Origin: Cryoendolithus antarcticus
Lineage: Eukaryota; Ascomycota; Dothideomycetes; Cladosporiales; Cladosporiaceae
Direction: 5' to 3'
Length of the DNA: 64,000 nucleotides
Assembly (NCBI GenBank): GCA_002077065.1
Contig: NAJO01000032.1
Location: forward strand, 124,001-188,000
Shown here: positions 54,721 through 64,000 of the stretch, piece after piece
Numbering within the stretch: the first letter of the stretch is position 1
How the letters are laid out: the number at the start of each line of letters is the position of its first letter
Position numbers and translations under genes: made by a program
Notes under the pieces: model-generated
Databases searched by the model: none
Told to the model about the DNA's origin: nothing
What the model saw: the letters and a program-made list of their open reading frames with translations, nothing else

Positions 54721-55396
54721 GCCCTGTAAGTCAGCGGTGCATACCTCAACAGACTACCTGTGTGTAGTAGGTGGACCGACGCGGCAGGCTGATGAGCCCG
54801 CCGATGGAGTTTTCATAGATCAGCATTCACGCCAGCATGCTGACGAGGAGAGCGAACTCACTATAGAGTGCCCTTCCATCCGTTCTTCAAAGCTTCCACG
54901 GGCACATCAGCTGCTGGCATTCCACCTGAGAGAAGACTGGAGGCTTTTCTCACGGCACAGTTGCTGAAACGTCCCAAGCCCGCCCAAGAGGATGCTGCCT
55001 AGTACACTACTTGGCTCACTCTACGCCACGGAGCTTTGGCATCGCAAGATGGCCCTGGTGCTGCGCCTGTTTATCGGCCTGGCTGGCGCCTACATGCACA
55101 GCCCCAACATCTCTTCAGGCACGCTCAGGAACCGGCGCTACGCCGGTACTAGACAGAATGTTGTGATTGGCCGAAGTCAGGAGGAATACAAGATGCGAGT
55201 GAGTGGCGCGTCTCGTCCTCTCGGCAAAGATTCTGCATAAGAAGGTTGTCAGTCCTCAAGATATCTTCAACTCGGCATCACTCCTCCATAGAGCTTCTCG
55301 ACTTGCCAATACTTAGCCATAAGCTACTTGTACTACAAGCGTTCACATTACCACACCAAGCATCCATCGCTCTCTACAAGAGCTCTTTAGACTACG

Positions 55397-55825
55397 ATGA
55401 AGTTCTCTATCGCTCTCCTCTCGGCACTGTCAGCTCTCGCAGCAGCCGACGTTTGTCGCCTGTCGGCATTTTCAACGATAACTGCCAATCTCGACTTGGG
55501 AGGTGTTTCCCAAAGCAGTGCAGACGGCTTCCTCTTTCAGATCAATGACCAGACTCCGCACCGCATCAAACCGACCTCTGGGAACGGCTTTCCCCCTGTC
55601 TACAACTGTGTCGCGAAGGAGGGACTTTACGGGTACGCGCACTTTGCGGACCCAAACAAGGGAGACATTGGCATGTGTATTGAAGATGTCGACAGTATCG
55701 TCCCTGCCGCTGGATTCAATTGCAGAGATCTCGGAGGGAAGAAGGTTCAAGGACAAAAGGACGGGAATTTCTATGGCGTCGGCAATTTTGTGGGAGCCCA
55801 TTGCACTATCACATGGGACTGTTAG
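55397..55825 (+). CDS. Small secreted six-cysteine protein (effector-like)
   Basis: An intronless frame of 142 residues. A signal peptide (MKFSIALLSALSALAAA) is followed by a mature part with six cysteines (VCRL, YNCVA, GMCIE, FNCRD, AHCTITWDC), enough for three disulfides, and ends on the last cysteine. It is Gly/Asp/Asn-rich with no repeats and no membrane helix after the signal. I know no family. Small size, secretion, even cysteine number and a position in gene-poor, repeat-flanked DNA are typical of fungal effectors or of small wall proteins. Confidence 0.75.
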   Translation: MKFSIALLSALSALAAADVCRLSAFSTITANLDLGGVSQSSADGFLFQINDQTPHRIKPTSGNGFPPVYNCVAKEGLYGYAHFADPNKGDIGMCIEDVDSIVPAAGFNCRDLGGKKVQGQKDGNFYGVGNFVGAHCTITWDC

Positions 55826-56838
55826 ATCGCTGTAACATAACCTCCGGTGTCGTGTTCCGATCCAGCACATGGAGTGTTGTGTCTTGTGCTTGAGTGAGAA
55901 GACTGGTGGATGAGAGAGAGCAGAGGCAATGTGTCGAATTCTGGACTGGTTTTCATTTGTCAACTGTCGATCATTTTCTGCTGCTGCTGCTTGAGGGATG
56001 GCTGCTACCTGGAGGCGAGGTTCCGATGTATAGCTCAGAGTCTACGTTGTATGAAGATCAAGCAATTTGTCGAGCGCTTTGCTCAATATCACAACGGTCA
56101 CGAGCCGGTCGTAAGCATCTAACGCCCCCAGTATTCAGCACTGGTTAAGCTCAGTATCCCTTGCCCTCTAAGGTAGGCACTGTCGGTCCGCAAAGCTTAA
56201 GATCGTGGAGCCGAAAGCTTTCCCATAGCCTGGTCTCTTACAGCTAGGACGGCCGAAGCGGCTCGAGTGACGACTTCGTTGATGGAGTGCATAGATTTGT
56301 ACGGCTACCGCACTGTCCACTGCGGAGATCACCGCTGCTACAGAGCGCCGTTGCAACCGGATCCCAAGCCGTTCTTGGCCACATTAGCTGTCGCATTTGC
56401 GTGACCCACTTCGCCAGCAGAGGCGGGGAAAAGACTGGAGAGTCCTCAGCTTCGGTTCGTCATCATTTGCACCTCACCCGCCATCGGCTTGCTAGACAAT
56501 TAGCCGTGAGCCTTGATGATCGCCTCCATGCCCGGTCGTTACGTGCACTGCCAGGCACGCGAAGCCGGGATTCGGATCGGATGCTTTGGATCTGCGATGC
56601 TTGTCCACGCCAGGCAAGTTGAGGCTGAAGCTGCGATTGTTGGAACCCACTGGAGTGGGTTTCGACTGGGTTTGCAAGCATACATGTCACAGCGCAACAA
56701 CGAGAGCCCGATCATCGAACATTGCGCGGTGCGGTGCGACGTCACGTCGCGAATGTTGTGGATTGGAGGTAATACTAGAAGAGTCCCTGTTTCCTTCCTT
56801 CCTATTCAAGGTCCCCAAACCCCTTAATTGCTTCAACT
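55826..56838. other. Intergenic
   Basis: About 1 kb between secreted protein and xylosidase genes. It holds repeat copy B. No supported gene; the last 100 bases are the xylosidase leader. Confidence 0.4.
56185..56221 (+). repeat. Dispersed repeat, copy B
   Basis: Second copy of the element at 53747-53792. Its ends AAAGCTT and AAGCTTT make a weak inverted repeat, as in a small mobile or LTR remnant; no coding part is attached. Confidence 0.7.
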
Positions 56839-59348
56839 ATGTCTCTGCGTTATTTGGCTGTCGCCATAGCGGCGCAAGCTTCCGCCCAGCTCACTGGACG
56901 AGGCTTCCCAGACTGTGTCAATGGGCCGCTGAGCAACAACACTGTCTGCGACACTTCAGCAGATCCGCTCGCCAGAGCCACGGCTTTAATAGCAGCCTTC
57001 ACCCTGCAGGAGAAGCTGAACAACACCGGCAGCACCTCTCCCGGTGTGCCTAGACTCGGACTGCCAGCATATACGTGGTGGCAAGAAGCGCTCCACGGAG
57101 TCGCTAGCTCGCCTGGAGTGAACTTCAGCGATTCAGGCGAGTACAGTTATGCGACTTCGTTCCCTCAGCCAATCCTTATGGGTGCAGCTTTCGACGATGA
57201 GCTGATCAGGGACGTGGCAACTGTTGTCAGCACAGAAGCGAGGGCATTCAACAATGATCAGCGTGCTGGGCTAGACTTCTGGACACCGAATATCAATCCT
57301 TTCAGTAAGTCTCCCGAGACCTAATTGATCTCTATGACGAGTCATGGCTAATACATCACAGAGGACCCAAGATGGGGCCGCGGTCAAGAGACTCCCGGCG
57401 AGGACCCTTTCCACCTTTCCAGCTACGTCCATGCCTTGATCGATGGCCTGCAGGGCGGCTATGACCCCAAGTACAAGCGTATTATGGCGACCTGCAAGCA
57501 CTTTACCGGGTAAGGCAACACCACATCTTGTGCGGAGCAACGTAGCTGACCGAGTTTCCAAGGTACGACATGGAGAGCTGGAACGGCAATCTCCGCTACC
57601 AATGGGATGCACACATTAACTCGCAAGATCTGGTTGAGTACTACATGCCTTCTTTCCAGAGCTGTGCGCGCGACAGCAATGTCGCAGCTTTTATGTGCTC
57701 TTACAACTCCCTCAATGGCAGACCAACATGCGCCGACCCGTACCTGCTTCAGACTATTCTGCGAGAACACTGGGGCTGGACCGAGGAGCAGCAGTGGGTG
57801 ACGTCCGACTGCGACGCCGTCCAGAACATCTATTTGCCACACGGCTACAACGATACGCGCGAAGCGGCGGTAGCTCAGGCTCTGATCGCAGGAACAGATG
57901 TCGACTGCGGCACCTATTTCCAAGAGTTCCTACCCGGTGCCTACGCGCAGGGTCTGTTCGACATTTCTGTGCTCGACCAAGCCCTTGTCCGCCAGTACTC
58001 TGGGCTCGTGCGCGTCGGTTATTTTGATGGCCCTTCAGTCCCATACCGCAACATAACGTTCTCCGACGTCAACACTCAAGCCTCTCAAGCGTTAGCTCTC
58101 AAGGCTGCCGAGGAGGGCATCGCATTGTTGAAGAACGATGGTGCTCTCCCAATGAAAATCGGCGCGAACATGACCATTGGTCTGGTCGGCGACTGGGCAA
58201 ACGCCACTACGCAGATGCAAGGCAACTACGCTGGCATTGCTCCTTACCTTCACGGTCCTTACTACGCCGCCAACCAGACCGGCGCGAAAGTAGCCATCGC
58301 AAACGTTCCCGGTGGCCAAGGCGACCCAACGACAGACAACTGGCGCAAGGCCTGGACTGTCGCAAACCAGTCCGATCAGCTCTTTTATCTTGGCGGCATC
58401 GATAACACCGTCGAGCTCGAGGGCAACGACCGCGTGACCATCGCCTGGACAGGAGCTCAACTCGATATGATTTCTCGTCTTGCCGAACTTAAGCCGGGCC
58501 TGGTAGTCGTCCAGATGGGCGCTGGCTCGCTCGATAGCTCCGCCATCCTCAACAACCCCAACATCTCCGCGCTACTGTGGGCCGGCTACCCAGGCCAAGA
58601 TGGCGGAACCGCAATCTTCAACATCATCACGGGCAAGACTGCACCCGCCGGTCGCCTACCAACAACCATGTACCCTGCGAACTACATTGCCCAGGTCCCT
58701 ATGACTGACATGTCGCTTCGTCCGTCGACCAACAACCCAGGACGTACTTACCAGTGGTACGACAAGGCTATCCTGCCGTTCGGAACCGGCATGCACTACA
58801 CGAACTTCACTGCCTCCATCGCGGCGCCTACTTCTCGCTACGGCTCTGTGAACGGCTCAACAACTTACAGCATCGAGAGTCTGACCACGGGCTGCAACGA
58901 GACATACATGGACCGCTGCCCATTCCGTACATTCGCTGTGGGCGTCACGAACACAGGCAGCGTCTGCTCCGACTACGTTACCCTCGGCTACCTGACTGGC
59001 TCGTTCGGCCCAACACCATACCCGCTCAAGCGTCTTGTCGCTTACACGCGCCTCCACGACGTGCAGGCAGGCTCTTCGCAGACCGCGAACTTGGTGCTCG
59101 ATCTTGCTAGCCTGTCTAGGGTAGCGGACAATGGCGACAGAGTGCTGTACCCGGGCGACTATGCTCTGATGATCGATAACGCGCCGTTGGCCATGGTGAA
59201 CTTCACGTTGACGGGTGAGGCGTACACGCTGGATCACTGGCCGCAGCCACCGGAGCCGGTGTACCAGGCTACTGACTACTTCGTCGGCGGCTTTGGAAGC
59301 ACGTACGGTGACGAGATCATGGTGAATGTGACATCGACTATGTTGTAA
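56839..59348 (+). CDS. xlnD: Secreted GH3 beta-xylosidase
   Basis: Exons 56839-57304, 57362-57509 and 57563-59348 (introns 57 and 53 bases) give 799 residues, the usual size. A signal peptide precedes QLTGRGFPDC. Marks: YTWWQEALHGVA, the GH3 core KDPRWGRGQETPGEDP, MATCKHFTGYD, and the nucleophile region WVTSDCDAVQNIY, where the first Asp after TS is the expected nucleophile. A C-terminal GH3 domain and a fibronectin-III-like end follow, with several N-glycosylation sites (NNT, NAT, NQT, NFT). It should release xylose from the ends of xylo-oligosaccharides outside the cell. It is probably under the usual xylanase regulator, but I did not find a clear site. Confidence 0.94.
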
Positions 59349-59699
59349 AGGTATGAAAGAATTAGGATGTATATAGACCTGTGAAATATAAAGGAAGGTA
59401 TAACACTTACCTCTAGCTTTGGCTCACTACCTGCCTCGTGCCTCACTCGACACGTCTTCAACTCAAGAGCCGTTTCGAAGAAGTGAGATGGCAATTTGAG
59501 GCCAGACTCTCAACTTCTCTCCACGATAGTACCCGCACCTGCAATATGTAGACTCCCAGAACCCATCACGTGCACCACAGCGCCCGTAGCCAAGTACATG
59601 CCAATGAACACACTTCTCCCGTGGTATCGCCACCTTTCACATGCTGTCGCTCTCTCGTAGCCATCCTGCATATAGCGTTCACCGCTCATCTCCATTCAC
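59349..59699. other. Convergent intergenic region
   Basis: 351 bases between the tails of the xylosidase and Rab5 genes; nothing else seen. Confidence 0.4.
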
Positions 59700-60538
59700 C
59701 TAACAATTACACCCTCCCTGCCCTCCCGTGGTCCCAGCCTCCTCCCTCCGCCCAAGATCAACCCCACCTGGCCGTCCCGCTGCCCCTCGCATCCCTCGCT
59801 GCGCCGCCTGTTCAATCGGCAACTTCCTCGCAATTGCCAAGAACAACTCCTTCACATTCTCAGCCGTCTTGGCGGAAGTCTCGAAGAAGAGAAGCCCGGC
59901 TTCCTGCGCGTATGCTGAGGCGTCTGCTTGTGAGACTGCGCGTTTGTCGGGTGACTCGGTCACGAGATCGAGTTTGTTGCCCGCGAGGGCGATTATGATG
60001 TTTTCGTTTGCTTGGCGTTGGAGCTCTTTGACCCAGGATTTGGCTTTGTCGAGGGATGCCTAGGTCTGACGTTAGTACTTCACCTCTGGTCGATGCCGTT
60101 GCGGGAGCACGCACAGCTTGTGTTATGTCATATACCACGACCGCGCAATTCGCATTCCGGTAGTACATGGGCGCCAGCGATTTGTAGCGCTCCTGGCCTG
60201 CTGTGTCCCATATCTCGAACTTTACTGTGGTTTGGTCGTCGAGGGCTATGGTTTGCGTGAGGAAGGCGGCGCCGATTGTAGACTCTCTGTAGCCGTCGAA
60301 TTGATCCTGAGGCAATGTCAGTATTCATCTGTGACGAGCGTGAGGCGAAGGTTATATGCGGCGTACTTTGACGAAGCGGAGGACGAGGGATGATTTGCCG
60401 ACTGCGGACTCGCCTGAAGGGTGTTAGCTACCCAGATTATTAGGTATGTGTACTTCGCTTCTTACCCAGTAGGACAAGCTTGAACTGTGCGAATCGAGCT
60501 CCTCCGGGTCTACCGCCTGCTGGTGCTCGTTGAGCCAT
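59700..60538 (-). CDS. VPS21: Rab5-type small GTPase (Vps21/Ypt51)
   Basis: Exons 60538-60466, 60413-60367, 60306-60115 and 60059-59700 give 223 residues; introns are 52, 60 and 55 bases. G boxes: GESAVGKSS (rebuilt across intron 1), the switch I region [11 protein letters not shown] typical of Rab5, [24 protein letters not shown] and ETSAK. The end GGCNC is a CxC prenylation motif. The protein controls early-endosome fusion and recruits phosphatidylinositol 3-kinase. It is divergent from the phosphoinositide phosphatase gene with 385 bases between the two starts. Confidence 0.95.
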
Positions 60539-60923
60539 GTTCGCTATCTGAAGGGAGGTCCAAAGAGGGTATGCGTCGCTTCCAGGTGTCGCGCAATGAG
60601 GATCTGACTTTATGAAGATTCGATCGTCTATGAGTGCGAGAATGCAGCTTGGATGGTGGCAATCAGGGTTGATCGAGAGCCAGTGATATGCAGCAGCCTG
60701 ACATGGTGTTGTGCTTCGCATGCTGGCGGCGACACAAGACAGCGGGATGATCCGCGGTCAACGTCACTCCTACAAACTTACAACACGTGCCTGAGCAATG
60801 CCACAAATGTTATGTTGAATGGGTTACTTCGTTACTCTCATCCTTGACTGTCTCCTTTATCACGGTCAATAGAGGCCGGCGGAAAGCTTCCATCGCACCA
60901 CCTCGCATCTCATCACAGTCAAG
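60539..60923. promoter_or_regulatory. Shared divergent promoter of Rab5 and Sac1 genes
   Basis: 385 bases separate two divergent start codons, so both promoters and leaders lie here. No clear TATA box or palindrome was seen. Confidence 0.45.
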
Positions 60924-63103
60924 ATGAGTGCATCACTCCCATTTCGGGACATCAACGTCCATGCATCGTCCTCGTACTATGCCTTCTCGTCTCCTTCATC
61001 GCCGAATGCCCCAGCTTTAGTGGTCGACCGGCCGTCAGGCGATCTCCGATTGAACGATGGCAAAGTCACTGGTGGTCACAGGGTATCCAACGTACCCGGC
61101 ATATTGGGCATCGTGCACTTGAAGCTTGGTAAGTTGAGATGCTCTCCTTTCCTGCCCTAGTCAGAGCTGATCGCAAGGTCCAGACAGCTACATCATCACA
61201 ATCGCCAAGGCCAAGCCAGTCGGTCGGATCAAGGGCCATCAGATCTATCAAGTTACAGCAACCGAGTTCCTGCCACTACGAGAGCGTCAAGTCCACGATC
61301 CAGATGAAGACACGTTTCTGGTCTATCTCAAAACTTTGCTCAAGACTGGTCCCATGTACTTCTCCTACACGTTCGATCTGACCAACAGCTTCCAACGACA
61401 GGCAGACGGCAATCAGAACGAACCTCTTTGGGCTAGGGCCGATGACCGCTTCTTCTGGAACAGATTCATTTGCGCCTCAATGATCGACTTCCGGCTAGGC
61501 AATGCAAGCAGTAGACTTTCTTCTGGAGCCCAGCCTGCGATCGATCCATACATCTTGCCGGTCATGTACGGGATGTTGGAGATCTTCAACACATCGATCA
61601 AAGGCAACAGTCTATCCTACTCGCTCATCACCCGACGATCGAGACACAGGACCGGCACACGCTACATGTCCCGAGGCATCGACGAAGAAGGCCACGTATC
61701 GAACTTCAACGAAACCGAGCAAGCGATTGTGCTCAATGACACAGCTAGCAGCGCAAGCAGCGGCGGCTACTCAAATGGCAAGCCCATTGGCAGCTCGGAG
61801 ACTCAAGTACTCGCTTACGTCCAAACCCGCGGCAGCGTACCCGTCTACTGGGCTGAGATCAATTCTTTGAAGTATACCCCCAAACTCCAAATCCGCGCGG
61901 TCGAATCCGCCGCCCCCGCAGCGCGAAAACATTTCGACGAGCAGATCGCCCTGTACGGTGAGAACTACATGGTCAACCTTGTGAACCAGAAAGGTCGCGA
62001 AAAGCCGGTAAAAGAAGCATACGAGTCCATCGTCAAGATCCTGCAATCCTCGCCCGAAACCTCGCAAGACACATCCTCTCGCTCCTACGAGCAAACTAAG
62101 ACGATTGACTCCCAAGGCAAGAACCGCTACGACCACCTGCATTACGTCTACTTCGACTTCCACAATGAGACCAAAGGCCTGAAGTGGTACCGCGCACAAC
62201 TGCTCCTCGATACCCTATCTTCGGGTCTAGAAGCTGGCGGCTACTTCCACTCCATCGATCGGCCATCGTCCACAGGTGGCGTAGACGTTCGCCGTCGGCA
62301 GACAGCAGTTGTGCGATCGAACTGCATGGACTGCCTTGATCGCACGAACGTCATCCAATCCATGCTCGGCCGCTGGGCACTGAACCGCCAATTGACGGAC
62401 CTCTCGCTCCTCCGCCCTGGAGAGAACGCCTCAGACGACGCGGCTTTCGAGTCACTTTTCCGCAACGTCTGGGCCGATAACGCGGATGTGGTGTCGAAGA
62501 CTTACTCCGGTACTGGAGCACTGAAGACGGACTTTACCCGCACAGGAGCACGGACGAAGGCTGGCGCGCTGCAGGATTTGAGGAACAGTCTGACGCGGTA
62601 CGCGAAGAACAACTTTGCTGATGGTCCGCGACAAGACGCCTTCGATCTCTTCCTGGGTGCCTATCGGCCGGATAGTCAGGCTGTGGGAACGCAGCATTTT
62701 GTTGATCGCAGGCCGGTAGTGGTGCAGAGTATGCCGTATGTGTTGGGGATGTGCGCATTCTTTGTTGCTGTCAGTCTCAGCTCGACGAGGTCGGAAAGCG
62801 CGGCGGTCTGGCCGTTGAGGTTGTTCACGCTGATGTGCTGTGGAGTTGGAGGCTATGCGGGGAGGTTTATGCTGAGTTTCGGGAGTCTATATGTAAGCTA
62901 TGGTACTGATCTCGAGGGACCGAGATCTCTGCTGACTAGGATTACAGGTCAACTGGCCGAAGCTCAACACACCGCCTTGGGCTGTGGAGAACTATCAGGA
63001 GGTGCTGGAGAAGGCGCATAAGGATCCTGTTGTGGGACCCTTCCTTGGCAAGGGAAGAAGCGACACTGGCTACCTTGAGGAGGGTAAGAAGAGGCGCGAG
63101 TAG
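60924..63103 (+). CDS. SAC1: Sac1-type phosphoinositide phosphatase
   Basis: Exons 60924-61128, 61184-62892 and 62948-63103 (introns 55 bases each) give 689 residues. The Sac domain opens with IIGI-like GILGIVHLKL and IITIAKAKPVG; the catalytic CX5R loop is RSNCMDCLDRTNV. Two hydrophobic helices lie near the C-terminus (MPYVLGMCAFFVAVSL and PLRLFTLMCCGVGGYAG), as in the ER/Golgi-anchored enzyme, followed by the conserved VNWPKLNTP tail. It removes phosphate from phosphatidylinositol 4-phosphate and related lipids. Identification is firm. Confidence 0.95.
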
Positions 63104-63424
63104 GGAGGATCCTAACCATTGTCGGCGCTACGTGTACTACAAGTCGAGGAATGAGCACGGACGCGATCACGATCAATGCAACACGCGAACGGCTCCCAAG
63201 CCTGTACGGATATCGACAGATCGCTATTGCGCACACGGCGAGCCGCTGCTGAGGACTACTATCTTGTGACGTGCTCAAGGCTTACCTCTGTTCAGATTCG
63301 ACGCCGCATCGTTCCACAGAGAGTAAGAGAACGACAGTATAATGCAATCAAGGAAGGACCAACTTACCTTCAAAAAGGATTTACCTTCCATCCCTCCCGT
63401 CCCTTCTCAGCGCTTCCCTTACAG
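63104..63424. other. Convergent intergenic region
   Basis: 321 bases between the tails of SAC1 and the last gene; nothing else seen. Confidence 0.4.
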
Positions 63425-64000
63425 CTACATCTGCCTCATAGCTCTCAACCTGACAGCCCACCACGCCTCCTCCAGATATCCACCCTTCCGCGTCACAGCA
63501 AACACAGCCCGATTCAACTCCTGCATCCCATCCTCAGCCAGTACCTCAATATCTGGATCCGTCAGAACATCCCACAGCTCCGCGAACCGCTCGTCGATGA
63601 GCTCCACGTCGTGCTCTCCGTGTCCAGCATACTGCAGAGCCCGGGCCTGCAGAATCAAGACACGCAGTGAGTAGAGGATCTCGCCGAGCGAGCGCGGCGG
63701 GTGCGTGTCTCTGAAGCCGACGAGATGTTCGGCGGCGAGGGCGTGCACGAGCTCGAGCATCGGCTGCGTCCAAGACAGGTCCTGGGAGGCGATTGTCAGG
63801 TTAGCGTAATCGAAACGCTGGGCAAGCCAAGGGGCGTTGTGCGCAGTTATGAAGTCTGTGTGGAGGTAGTAGGACAGGTGCTGCAAGGCACGGCCGCGCT
63901 CGCGGACACGAAGTTGGCGGATGGCTTCGCGAAAGGGCAATACGCCGTCGGCGTCGAGCAGCTCGGGGAGGACTAGCGTGGGCTCGTCGGGGATCAGCGG
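63425..64000 (-). CDS. Hypothetical protein, 5' end cut by the window
   Basis: The frame is open from the window end to the stop at 63425, 191 residues, and begins before 64000. It is helical and charged, with blocks such as LHTDFITAHNAPWLAQRFDY, YSLRVLILQARALQYAG and ELWDVLTDPDIEVLAEDGM. I do not recognise a family; the high content of Leu, Ala and Glu suggests a helical repeat protein. No membrane segment is visible in the part seen. Confidence 0.65.
   Translation of the reverse strand, partial: PLIPDEPTLVLPELLDADGVLPFREAIRQLRVRERGRALQHLSYYLHTDFITAHNAPWLAQRFDYANLTIASQDLSWTQPMLELVHALAAEHLVGFRDTHPPRSLGEILYSLRVLILQARALQYAGHGEHDVELIDERFAELWDVLTDPDIEVLAEDGMQELNRAVFAVTRKGGYLEEAWWAVRLRAMRQM

Larger units (their letters stand above)
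53306..55396. other. Gene-poor region with short repeats, 2.1 kb
   Basis: No supported gene. It holds one copy of a dispersed repeat and a short tandem repeat (listed separately). A minus-strand frame at 53940-53572 and a plus-strand frame at 54992-55237 are uninterrupted but have no recognised features. The last 150 bases are the leader of the secreted protein gene. Confidence 0.4.

Noticed and set aside
1..64000. tRNA, rRNA, CRISPR arrays, telomere repeats, intact transposons
   Set aside because: Read by eye on both strands; no TTCGA-type tRNA arms in context, no regular spacer arrays, no TTAGGG runs, no transposase or reverse transcriptase motifs.

Overview
The window is nuclear DNA from a filamentous ascomycete (Pezizomycotina). 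The evidence is short introns of about 50-90 bases with GT..AG ends and CTRAC-like branch points, genes on both strands with short spacers, a Zn2Cys6 regulator, a 2EXR-type protein, a GH3 xylosidase, sugar porters and small secreted proteins. Dothideomycetes (Mycosphaerellales-like) is my best guess, but it rests on general impression only. Exon joins below come from reading splice sites and checking phase by hand; they are models, not transcript evidence.

Layout. 0-16 kb: TPR/SET protein, zinc-ribbon-like small protein, a minisatellite, a PHO13-type phosphatase, a decayed P-loop kinase-like gene, a coiled-coil protein, an MFS carrier, a secreted repeat protein with Kex2-type sites, a 2EXR protein. 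16-23 kb: FKBP2, a ubiquitin protease with a one-base frame break, the Srs2 helicase. 23.5-37 kb: a run that looks like a metabolic cluster: Zn2Cys6 regulator, SDR epimerase-like enzyme, medium-chain polyol/secondary-alcohol dehydrogenase, intron-rich sugar porter, Baeyer-Villiger monooxygenase whose first intron has lost its GT donor, and a 14-TM vacuolar-type MFS exporter. 37-48 kb: housekeeping genes (folylpolyglutamate synthase with two starts, mitochondrial bL36, a Swc3-like SWR1 subunit), a bilirubin-oxidase-type multicopper oxidase running into the start of eIF4E. 48-59 kb: gene-poor DNA around a second sugar porter, a six-cysteine secreted protein and a secreted beta-xylosidase, with diverged repeats on both sides of the small secreted gene. 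59-64 kb: Rab5-type GTPase and Sac1-type phosphoinositide phosphatase, divergent, then a gene cut by the window end.

Themes. Regulator, oxidoreductases and transporters at 23.5-37 kb could together take up and oxidise a polyol, secondary alcohol or cyclic ketone. The xylosidase and the porter at 51 kb fit plant-wall sugar use. Several genes carry single lesions (stops, frameshift, lost splice donor), which is either real decay or assembly error; that question should be settled before trusting those models. I saw no tRNA, rRNA, CRISPR array or intact transposon.
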